Both the position numbers and the translations under genes were made by a program. Shown in pieces: positions 57,478 to 64,000 of a DNA stretch of 64,000 bases (position 1 is its first letter; every line of letters begins with the position of its first letter). The notes under the pieces were generated by a model. That model was not told the origin of the DNA. It made no database searches and worked only from the letters and a program-made list of their open reading frames with translations. This DNA is from TMP-86 sp044226865 (lineage in GTDB: Bacteria; Pseudomonadota; Gammaproteobacteria; Steroidobacterales; Steroidobacteraceae). The DNA is taken from the NCBI GenBank assembly GCA_044226865.1, contig JBGAGE010000006.1:124001-188000 (forward strand), read 5' to 3'.

Positions 57478-59754
57478 TCAGAACTTTGCTCCCAATTGGA
57501 TCCCGATGGTGCGCGGCTGGAGGATATGAGCCAGACCCGTCTGATTGACCCCGCCCTCGTTGGAATACGTCAGGATAGCGTGCTTGTTGGTCAAGTTGCT
57601 CACGAACAGTTCGGCACTGTATTGGCCGTCATCGACACCAAGCTGCAGTTTGACCGTTTCGTATGTCGGCAGTTTGACATGTGGCGACAATACATCTGTC
57701 GACGCGGTAAAGTCGGTGTACTGCTTGCCAACGTGAGTCACCGAGGCGCCGGCAAACGCGTTGAAACCACCGAACGCATGCCAGGTGTAGTCCACGTTGA
57801 GGGTTGCGCTGATGTTCGGAACATAAGGCAGCTCGTCGCCCTTGAGTGCCCCGATGCCCGGTGCGTCGGTGCTCAACTTGGCGTCCGTATAGGCGCCCAG
57901 CAGGGCAATGCTGAGATTGTCGACCGGCCGCCAATCGACATTCCACTCGATACCCTTGCTCTTGGCGGATCCTGAATTGCCGTTGATGCCAATGGGGCCG
58001 GTGGGCGTCTGTACGATCCCGAGGACCTGCACGTCCTTCCATTCGATGTCGAAGACTGCGATGTCGATGTTCAGCCGCTTGTCGAGCAGCGCGGCGCGCA
58101 GGCCGACTTCGTAGTTGCGCGTGCTGTCTGGGCGGAAGCTCGGCGGATTGGGCAGGGTGGCGGTGGGCAGATTGGGGCCGCCTGGCCGGAAGCCGGTGGC
58201 GACGCGCGCGTAGAGCAGCGTGTCGTCATTGATGTGCCAGCGCGGCGCAACCGACCAGGTGTTGCTGCTCTCATCCGAATAGATGGCCGGGAAAATCTGG
58301 TCCGGCCCGAACAGGACGCAGCAGGACAACTTCACCTGGGAATGCTGCTGGGTGCTGGTATGGCGGTAGCCCGCCTCGATGTCGAAGGCCTTCGAAAAGT
58401 GGAAGATGCCATCGACGAAGAAGGCCTTTTCCTTGTAGTACCCCGGGATGTCGGCGCCGCCGCCCGGAGGCGAGAGGACCGTGCCGGGGCTGGCGATGCT
58501 GCGGATGTCCACCGGCTGGATCAGTGCCGTGAGTTCGCGGGTGAAGAAACCGCCGAATTGCCAGTCGAAATCGTGTCCGAGGATCGAGCTGCCCGGGTTG
58601 GAGGAAATCCGCAATTCCTGGTTGAACTTCTTCACGAAGTCGGTCTGATGCACGTTGAGAAGAACGGGTTCGGGGTAGATGCCGAGGATGTCCGACAGCA
58701 GGTTGCCCAGCGTCACGCCGGGGACCAGGTTTTCGTCCTGCAGCCCATAGGAGAACTTGTTGGTGATCTCGCCGTAGCTGGTGGAGGAATACAGCGTCGC
58801 AAAGGGCAGTTGGTAAGAAGCGGAGAGTGCGTAGTACTCCATCTGCTTGGCGACGGTGCGCGACATCCGCGCGTTGGAGGTCTGCCCGTCGATGAAATCG
58901 AACTGATTGGCTGGCGGGGCGGCCGGCGTCAAGGCCGCGCCCACCACATTCACGGTGTTGTCGGCGCGGCTGGTCACCTTCTGGTTGAAGGCCGTCAGGC
59001 GCAAGCTGAGCTCAGGGATCGGCTCGACCAGCAAGGAGGCGCGGAAGCCCTTTTTCTGGCCGTGGTTGACGTTGCGTTCGCCCAATGTGGAGTTGTCGAT
59101 CCAGCCCGGCACGGCATCGTTGGTAACGTTCACCCGCAACGCAGCCTTTCCGTCCCACAGTGGCATGTTCAACATGATCTTGCCGAAGGCACCCGCCTCG
59201 CCGTGATCCACGCTGGTGAGGCCACCTACGACCTGCGCGGCGAACTTCGTGGGATCGGGAGGATTGGTGACGTATTTGATCAATCCGCCCTCGGCCGCGG
59301 CGCCGTACAAGGTGCCCTGCGGGCCGCGCAGCACTTCGACACGCTTCAGGTCGAAGGTGTCGATGTCGGCGCTGAATAACACGCCGTTCGACTGCGCGCC
59401 GGACATGAAGAAGGGGATGTCATCGATGGTGGTGGCGATGGTCGCGCCCACGCTGCCCACATTCTGGCCGCGCAGGATCACGCGGGTGCTGCCGGCGTCC
59501 CCAGGCTGAAGGGAAAGACCAGGCACCTGCGCGGCGAAGTCGGCGAAGCCGCGGTCATTGCGCCGCAGGAGCTCATCGCCTCCCAGGGCGGTGATGCTCA
59601 TCGCCACGTCCTTGAGCTTTTCCTCGCGCTTGGTGGCCGTCACCACGATTTCATCGAGCGATGTGGACGGGTTTGCGGACTGTGCAAACGCAGAAGCGTC
59701 CGCCAGCACGAAGCTCGCGGCAGCGGCGTGAAGAATCCAACGGCTGATGTTCAT
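57478..59754 (-). CDS. TonB-dependent outer-membrane receptor (D-amino acid cluster)
   Basis: 758 residues. Signal ISRWILHAAAASFVLADASAFA; TonB-box region SLDEIVVTATKREEKLKDVAMSITALGG; plug with GSTRVILRGQNVGSVGATIATTIDDIP and FDLKRVEVLRGPQGTLYGAAAEGGLIKYV. The barrel ends in TIGIQLGAKF with the outer-membrane C-terminal Phe. Divergent from the XRE-cupin regulator and directly upstream of dgcN, so a substrate-uptake role for the adjacent enzymes is plausible. Confidence 0.92.
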   Translation of the reverse strand: MNISRWILHAAAASFVLADASAFAQSANPSTSLDEIVVTATKREEKLKDVAMSITALGGDELLRRNDRGFADFAAQVPGLSLQPGDAGSTRVILRGQNVGSVGATIATTIDDIPFFMSGAQSNGVLFSADIDTFDLKRVEVLRGPQGTLYGAAAEGGLIKYVTNPPDPTKFAAQVVGGLTSVDHGEAGAFGKIMLNMPLWDGKAALRVNVTNDAVPGWIDNSTLGERNVNHGQKKGFRASLLVEPIPELSLRLTAFNQKVTSRADNTVNVVGAALTPAAPPANQFDFIDGQTSNARMSRTVAKQMEYYALSASYQLPFATLYSSTSYGEITNKFSYGLQDENLVPGVTLGNLLSDILGIYPEPVLLNVHQTDFVKKFNQELRISSNPGSSILGHDFDWQFGGFFTRELTALIQPVDIRSIASPGTVLSPPGGGADIPGYYKEKAFFVDGIFHFSKAFDIEAGYRHTSTQQHSQVKLSCCVLFGPDQIFPAIYSDESSNTWSVAPRWHINDDTLLYARVATGFRPGGPNLPTATLPNPPSFRPDSTRNYEVGLRAALLDKRLNIDIAVFDIEWKDVQVLGIVQTPTGPIGINGNSGSAKSKGIEWNVDWRPVDNLSIALLGAYTDAKLSTDAPGIGALKGDELPYVPNISATLNVDYTWHAFGGFNAFAGASVTHVGKQYTDFTASTDVLSPHVKLPTYETVKLQLGVDDGQYSAELFVSNLTNKHAILTYSNEGGVNQTGLAHILQPRTIGIQLGAKF

Positions 59755-59836
59755 CGGAAAAATCCCCTGTGGAAGCGGCGGTGTGGAGTTGCACAGCCAG
59801 CCGCGGTTGTCGGTATTGGTGTGCTCGCGCGGACTA

Positions 59837-59886
59837 ATTTATGTCCGATTTTCTTAATTGGCAATCATTTTCTGTCCGGGATAAAT
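59837..59886. promoter_or_regulatory. Divergent promoter region with inverted repeat, TonB receptor/XRE regulator
   Basis: ATTTATGTCC (59837-59846) faces GGGATAAAT (59878-59886) in the 200-base gap between the two divergent genes. The region is AT-rich compared with its surroundings. A likely control point for the cluster; the XRE-cupin protein is the natural binder. Confidence 0.4.
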
Positions 59887-59954
59887 GTACAGCTTCGCAT
59901 GGAATTCATGCGACGCTGCCATTAGAGTGCTGCAGGAGAGACAGGAGGGGTTGA

Positions 59955-60671
59955 ATGAAGTCACGTGCATCCACGGCGTCCGCGCCGCGGCGCTCGCCGG
60001 CCAAGCCGGGGGCCATGTTGAAATCCCTGCGGATTCAACGCGGTTGGACATTGAAGGAAGTGAGCGAGCGCACCGGATATCCGGTTTCCACCCTTTCCAA
60101 GATCGAAAATGACCGCGTCTCCCTCACCTTCGACAAGTTGACGCGCATCAGCGATGGGTTGGAGGTGGATTTTTCCCGCTTGTTCGGTGCGAACGAGGAA
60201 GTGCCTGCGGCCTCGAGCCTGCAGGGACGTCGCAGCATCGCTCGCGCTGGCGAGGGAAAATCAATAGAATCAAAGAATTACTCGCACCTGTACCCCGCGG
60301 CCGAGCTGCTGAACAAACGCATCATCCCAATCGTGGTGGAATTGCGTGCGCGGAGCCTCGAGGAGTTCGGCGAGCTCTACCAGCACGCCGGCGAAGAGTA
60401 CATCTACGTGCTCGAAGGCGAAGCTGACGTGCATACCAGCGTCTACGCGCCGGTGCGCCTGAAGGCCGGCGACTCGATCTACCTGGATAGCGGCATGGCC
60501 CATGGCTACGTGGCCGCGTCCGACAAGCCCTGCCGGATCCTCGCCATTTGCACCGGCGGTGAGCACCAGATGATTGCCGCCGTGGGCGGCCGTCCGGCCG
60601 GTGGAAGCCAGGCCGACGGCGCGGCCGCCGCCGGCCCTGGCCCGAAGCGCCGCACGCGCCGCGCGCGCTGA
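59955..60671 (+). CDS. XRE-cupin transcriptional regulator
   Basis: 238 residues. HTH at residues 20-75 (MLKSLRIQRGWTLKEVSERTGYPVSTLSKIENDRVSLTFDKLTRISDGLEV) followed by a cupin (AGEEYIYVLEGEADVH, LKAGDSIYLDSGMAHGYVA). The N-terminus and C-terminus are basic and low in complexity (KSRASTASAPRRSPAK and KRRTRRAR). GGAGGGGTTG precedes the ATG. XRE-cupin proteins sense small amino-acid-like or polyamine ligands (PuuR-type). Probably controls the divergent TonB receptor, dgcN-dgcA and the next gene. Confidence 0.88.
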   Translation: MKSRASTASAPRRSPAKPGAMLKSLRIQRGWTLKEVSERTGYPVSTLSKIENDRVSLTFDKLTRISDGLEVDFSRLFGANEEVPAASSLQGRRSIARAGEGKSIESKNYSHLYPAAELLNKRIIPIVVELRARSLEEFGELYQHAGEEYIYVLEGEADVHTSVYAPVRLKAGDSIYLDSGMAHGYVAASDKPCRILAICTGGEHQMIAAVGGRPAGGSQADGAAAAGPGPKRRTRRAR

Positions 60672-60707
60672 CAGGCGGACAGCCGGTCACCCGACGTTTG
60701 CTGATAG

Positions 60708-60748
60708 AAAGTTTCTATTGTGGAAACTTTTCGTTAATGTAAACTTTC
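60708..60748. promoter_or_regulatory. Repeated GAAACTTT half-sites upstream of the serine hydrolase
   Basis: AAAGTTTC (60708-60715) pairs with GAAACTTT (60723-60730), and a further AAACTTTC follows at about 60741-60748. AT-rich gap between the XRE-cupin gene and the hydrolase gene; could be a binding site or promoter region. Confidence 0.4.
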
Positions 60749-60836
60749 TCGCCCCAACGATAACCGTTTCGATCCGCCGGCCCGTGCGCCGTTAGCTCGC
60801 CGCCGCTCCGGATGCATGCTCACCGTGGAGAAAGGG

Positions 60837-62873
60837 ATGAATACCGCTCGCCTGCTGGCTTCCTGTTCGCTGTCATTGTTGGCCGCCGTTGCAGTGGCCG
60901 CGCGCAAGGAGGCACCGCACCCGGTGCCGGCCGCGCCGCCCGCTACCGCCACGCCCGCCGCTGCAAGCGCCGCTCCGATCGTGCCCCCGGCGACGCCCAC
61001 GTCACCGGCATTGGTGCAATCCGACCTCGAGGCCTGGCTCGACGGCTTCGTGCCGTATGCGCTGGAAAAGGGCGACATCGCCGGTGGCGTAGTGTCCGTC
61101 GTGAAGGACGGCAAGGTGCTGCTGGTCAAGGGCTACGGCTACTCGGATGTGGCCAAGCGCTTGCCGGTCGATCCTGAGCGGACCATGTTCCGCCCCGGCT
61201 CCACCTCCAAGCTGTTCACCTGGACCGCCGTGATGCAGTTGGTGGAGCAGGGTAAGCTCGATCTCGACAAGGACGTGAACGCCTACCTGCCCTTCAAGCT
61301 GCCCGAGCGCGCGGATGGCCCGATCACGCTGCGTAACATCATGACGCACACGGCTGGGTTCGAGGAGCAGATCAAGGAATTGATCACCGATGACCCAAAG
61401 GCCTTGGTGCCGCTGAAGACCTATGCGGAACGCGCCACTCCCGTGCGCATCTACAAGGCGGGATCCACGCCCGCGTATTCCAACTATGCGACCGCGCTAG
61501 CCGGCTACATCGTCGAGAACGTGTCGGGCCAGCTCTTCGACGACTATCTCGATGCGCACATCTTCAAGCCCCTGAACATGACGCATTCCACCTTCCGCCA
61601 GCCGCTGCCGGCGAATTTCGTCCCCGACATGTCCAAGGGCTACATGGTGGCCTCCGAGCCCGCCAAGGATTATGAGATCGTGACTGCGGCGCCGGCGGGG
61701 AGCCTTGCCTCCAGCGGCGCCGACATGGCGAACTTCATGATCGCGCACCTGCAGAACGGCGAGTTCAACGGTCAGCGTATCCTCGGCGAGGAAACCGCCA
61801 AGCTCATGCACGGCACCACCCTCACCATGATCCCGCCGTTGAATCGCATGGCGCTGGGCTTCTACGAGCAGAACTACAACGGCCACCGCGTCGTCAGCCA
61901 CGGTGGCGACACGCAGTACTTCCACAGCTACCTGCACCTGTTTCTCGACGACAACGTCGGCCTGTTCATGTCCTTCAACAGCCCGGGCCGCGAGGGCGCG
62001 GTGGGCGGCGTGCGCGAACAGCTGTTCGAGCAGTTTGCGCGGCGTTATTTTCCGAAGGACCCGGCTGGCAACGGCGCCTACGCCAAGAGCGAAGTGGACG
62101 CGGCCACCGCGCGCCAGCACGCGCAGGCCATGGCCGGCTACTACGACGATTCACGTCGCCCCGAGACCAATTTCATGAGCATCGTCAACCTGTTGGGTGC
62201 GCTCAAGGTGGCCCCTGACAAGGACGGCGGCATCGTGGTCTCCATGTTCAAGTCACTCAGTGGCGCGCCGCGGCATTACCGCGAGATCAAGCCCTGGGTG
62301 TGGGTGGATGATGCCAGCGGGTGGCGCCTGGCCGCGGTCGTGGACAACGGCAAGGTGGTGCGCTTCAGCGTCGATGAAGTCTCGCCCTTCATGGTGTTCG
62401 AGCCCTCGCCGTGGTGGCGATCCGCCGCCTGGTTGCAACCTGCGGGCGCGATTGCCCTGGGCGCCTGCCTGCTGACGGCCGTGCTGTGGCCGGTGGCCGC
62501 CATTTCGCGCCGCCGTCACAAGGTGAAGCTGGGCCTGGCGGGTCGCGCGCTGCGCGCGCACCGCTGGTCGCGAATCGCGGCAGTGGCCTTGACGCTGGCA
62601 ACGCTGGCCTGGGCCGGCATCGTGGTGGGAGGCTTCTCGAGCCTGTCCTTCCTCAGCCCCAAGCTCGACAAGTGGCTGATCCTGATGTACGTCCTGTCCA
62701 TCGTCGTCTACGTCGGTGGAGCGCTGGCAATGTGCTGGGCCGCATCGGTTGCCTGGAGCGAGCGCCGCGGCCTCGCCGCGCGCCTGTGGACCAGCATCCT
62801 GGCGCTCTCCGCGCTGGTGCTGTTGTGGATGGCTTTTCTGTATCACCTGATGTCATTCGGCACGAAATATTGA
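60837..62873 (+). CDS. Class C beta-lactamase-fold serine hydrolase with membrane tail
   Basis: 678 residues from the ATG at 60837 (GGAGAAAGGG upstream). Signal: RLLASCSLSLLAAVAVAA, then a Pro/Ala-rich linker. Catalytic Ser122-X-X-Lys125 in GSTSKLFTWTAV, and Tyr-X-Asn in AYSNYATALAGY, HGGDTQYFHSY as the third motif. Hydrolase domain to about 450, then a small domain and three to four membrane helices from about residue 525 (AWLQPAGAIALGACLLTAVLW, VALTLATLAWAGIVVGGF). Relatives are D-Ala-D-Ala peptidases and D-aminopeptidases; the context favours D-peptides. Confidence 0.88.
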   Translation: MNTARLLASCSLSLLAAVAVAARKEAPHPVPAAPPATATPAAASAAPIVPPATPTSPALVQSDLEAWLDGFVPYALEKGDIAGGVVSVVKDGKVLLVKGYGYSDVAKRLPVDPERTMFRPGSTSKLFTWTAVMQLVEQGKLDLDKDVNAYLPFKLPERADGPITLRNIMTHTAGFEEQIKELITDDPKALVPLKTYAERATPVRIYKAGSTPAYSNYATALAGYIVENVSGQLFDDYLDAHIFKPLNMTHSTFRQPLPANFVPDMSKGYMVASEPAKDYEIVTAAPAGSLASSGADMANFMIAHLQNGEFNGQRILGEETAKLMHGTTLTMIPPLNRMALGFYEQNYNGHRVVSHGGDTQYFHSYLHLFLDDNVGLFMSFNSPGREGAVGGVREQLFEQFARRYFPKDPAGNGAYAKSEVDAATARQHAQAMAGYYDDSRRPETNFMSIVNLLGALKVAPDKDGGIVVSMFKSLSGAPRHYREIKPWVWVDDASGWRLAAVVDNGKVVRFSVDEVSPFMVFEPSPWWRSAAWLQPAGAIALGACLLTAVLWPVAAISRRRHKVKLGLAGRALRAHRWSRIAAVALTLATLAWAGIVVGGFSSLSFLSPKLDKWLILMYVLSIVVYVGGALAMCWAASVAWSERRGLAARLWTSILALSALVLLWMAFLYHLMSFGTKY

Positions 62874-62926
62874 ACAATGCGGCGCACCGCGGCGACGGCG
62901 GTGCACGACTAACAGGGGGAAGGGCG

Positions 62927-64000
62927 ATGAACTCGAACGCACCGTTGAGCAGGCGCCGTGTGAGCACGGCCGTGCGCAGTTTCTCCGGCATCTGCATTGC
63001 GGCGGGGATGGCGCTGCCGGCCTGGTCCGCGCCCGCGTACGACACGGTGATCCGTGGCGGCACGGTCTACGACGGCTCGGGCGCCAAGCCTTACCGGGGC
63101 GATGTGGCCATCAAGGGCGATCGCATCGTGTTCGTCGGACCACATGCGCCGGGTAAGGGCAAGTCCGAGATCGATGCCACGGGCAAGGCCGTGTCCCCCG
63201 GTTTCGTCAACATGCTGGCGCATCCGGAGGAATCGCTCCTGGCCGATGGCCGAGCGTTGAGCGACCTGCGCCAGGGCGTGACGCTGGAGGTCATGGGCGA
63301 GATGTCCATGGGCCCGCTCAACGATGCCATGAAGAAGGATGCCCTGCGCTCGCAAGCGGATATCCGCTACGACATCGACTGGACCACGCTCGGCCAATAC
63401 CTGGAAAAGCTCCAGGCCCGCGGCATCACGCCCAATGTGGCCTCGTTCGTCAGCGCCGGCACCGTGCGCCAATACGTGCTCGGCGAGAACGACGTGCAGC
63501 CCAACCCCGAACAGCTGGCGCAGATGCGCAAGCTCGTGCGCCAAGCGATGGAGGAAGGCGCCCTGGGCGTGACGACGGCGCTCATCTACAACCCGTTCAC
63601 CTATGCGAAAACGCCGGAGTTGATCGCGCTGGCGCAGGAATCCGCGCAATGCGGCGGCATGTACATCGCGCACATGCGCAGCGAAGGCGATCGGCTGCTG
63701 GAGGCCGTGCAGGAAACCATCGACATCGCCAAGGGTTCGGGCGCGCCGGCCGAGATCTATCACCTCAAAGTGGCCGGCCAGTCCAACTGGAACAAGATCG
63801 ACCCGCTGATCAAGCTGGTGGAATCCACGCGCGCCTCGGGCACGCGCATCACCGCCGACATGTACACCTACACCGCCGGCGCCACCGGGCTGGATGCCGC
63901 CATGCCCAACTGGGTGCAGGAGGGCGGCTACGATGCGTGGGCCAAGCGGCTGAAGGATCCGGCCATTCGCGAGCGTGTCGCCAAGGAAATGCAGGACCCG
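62927..64000 (+). CDS. D-aminoacylase-like amidohydrolase (3' end beyond window)
   Basis: At least 358 residues open to the window end. ATG at 62927 with GGGGGAAGGG upstream. Signal-like RRRVSTAVRSFSGICIAAGMALPAWSAPA. Amidohydrolase start YDTVIRGGTVYDGSGAKPYRGDVAIKGDRIVFVG. The usual HxH after PGF is changed: PGFVNMLAHPEE, so the first His is Leu; the family Cys site reads VMGEMSMGP. Later His positions remain: IAHMRSEGDR (about 248) and IYHLKVAG (about 278). Members remove acyl groups from N-acyl-D-amino acids. The altered metal site points to a divergent subgroup. Fits the dgcA/dgcN neighbourhood. Confidence 0.8.
   Translation, partial: MNSNAPLSRRRVSTAVRSFSGICIAAGMALPAWSAPAYDTVIRGGTVYDGSGAKPYRGDVAIKGDRIVFVGPHAPGKGKSEIDATGKAVSPGFVNMLAHPEESLLADGRALSDLRQGVTLEVMGEMSMGPLNDAMKKDALRSQADIRYDIDWTTLGQYLEKLQARGITPNVASFVSAGTVRQYVLGENDVQPNPEQLAQMRKLVRQAMEEGALGVTTALIYNPFTYAKTPELIALAQESAQCGGMYIAHMRSEGDRLLEAVQETIDIAKGSGAPAEIYHLKVAGQSNWNKIDPLIKLVESTRASGTRITADMYTYTAGATGLDAAMPNWVQEGGYDAWAKRLKDPAIRERVAKEMQDP

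Overview
The window reads as chromosomal DNA from a GC-rich bacterium. Gene content (two TonB-dependent receptors, CadC-like regulator, aerobic acyl-CoA catabolism, PQQ dehydrogenase, ABC permease/M1 aminopeptidase) suggests a Gram-negative, probably a gammaproteobacterium of the Steroidobacterales/Nevskiales type. That placement is inference, since no rRNA or other marker gene is present.

Left end (1-4.8 kb): an accessory segment of lower GC. It holds the left-truncated end of a His-Xaa-Ser (Hxs) radical-SAM peptide-modification operon (hxsA, hxsD, 5' part of hxsB, minus strand), a phage-type HNH protein, a small gene remnant, a complete IS3-family element (2477-3665) and a self-contained HTH-nucleotidyltransferase/HEPN-like pair with a strong palindromic operator. 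Then come an ABC transporter whose permease is fused to an M1 aminopeptidase, a VapBC-like pair, and a PQQ dehydrogenase carrying an N-terminal cytochrome c domain.

Core (12.6-36 kb): a catabolic island made of two divergent arms. The left arm encodes an amidohydrolase, a TetR regulator, an SDR, an acyl-CoA dehydrogenase and an enoyl-CoA hydratase. The right arm encodes a flavin/F420-type split-barrel protein, an acyl-CoA ligase, a Tat-exported ketosteroid-dehydrogenase-like flavoprotein with a small c-type cytochrome, an NTF2-fold protein, then CofC and a fused CofG-CofH (FbiC), two dedicated enzymes of coenzyme F420 synthesis. EthD, NTF2-fold, thiolase, 3-hydroxyacyl-CoA dehydrogenase, second hydratase, TonB receptor, SDR, isochorismatase-fold and UbiA-type prenyltransferase genes follow. 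My reading is uptake, CoA activation and beta-oxidation-like degradation of a cyclic or terpenoid/steroid-like compound, with F420 chemistry. The substrate is not determined.

Right part (36-64 kb): hydrolases (penicillin-acylase family, CocE-type, S9 peptidase), a CadC-like regulator, three further type II toxin-antitoxin loci (one with a deleted toxin), an orphan antitoxin, a cytochrome b plus molybdopterin enzyme pair, an exported catalase-peroxidase and a DUF2189 protein. At the far right, a D-amino-acid-flavoured cluster contains dgcA/dgcN homologues, a TonB receptor, an XRE-cupin regulator, a class C serine hydrolase and a D-aminoacylase-like amidohydrolase cut by the window end.

A perfect 16-bp palindrome, CGTTTCCGCGGAAACG, recurs five times in intergenic DNA (12.6, 37.0, 44.6 twice, 55.4 kb) plus one degenerate copy, and looks like a REP-type dispersed repeat.
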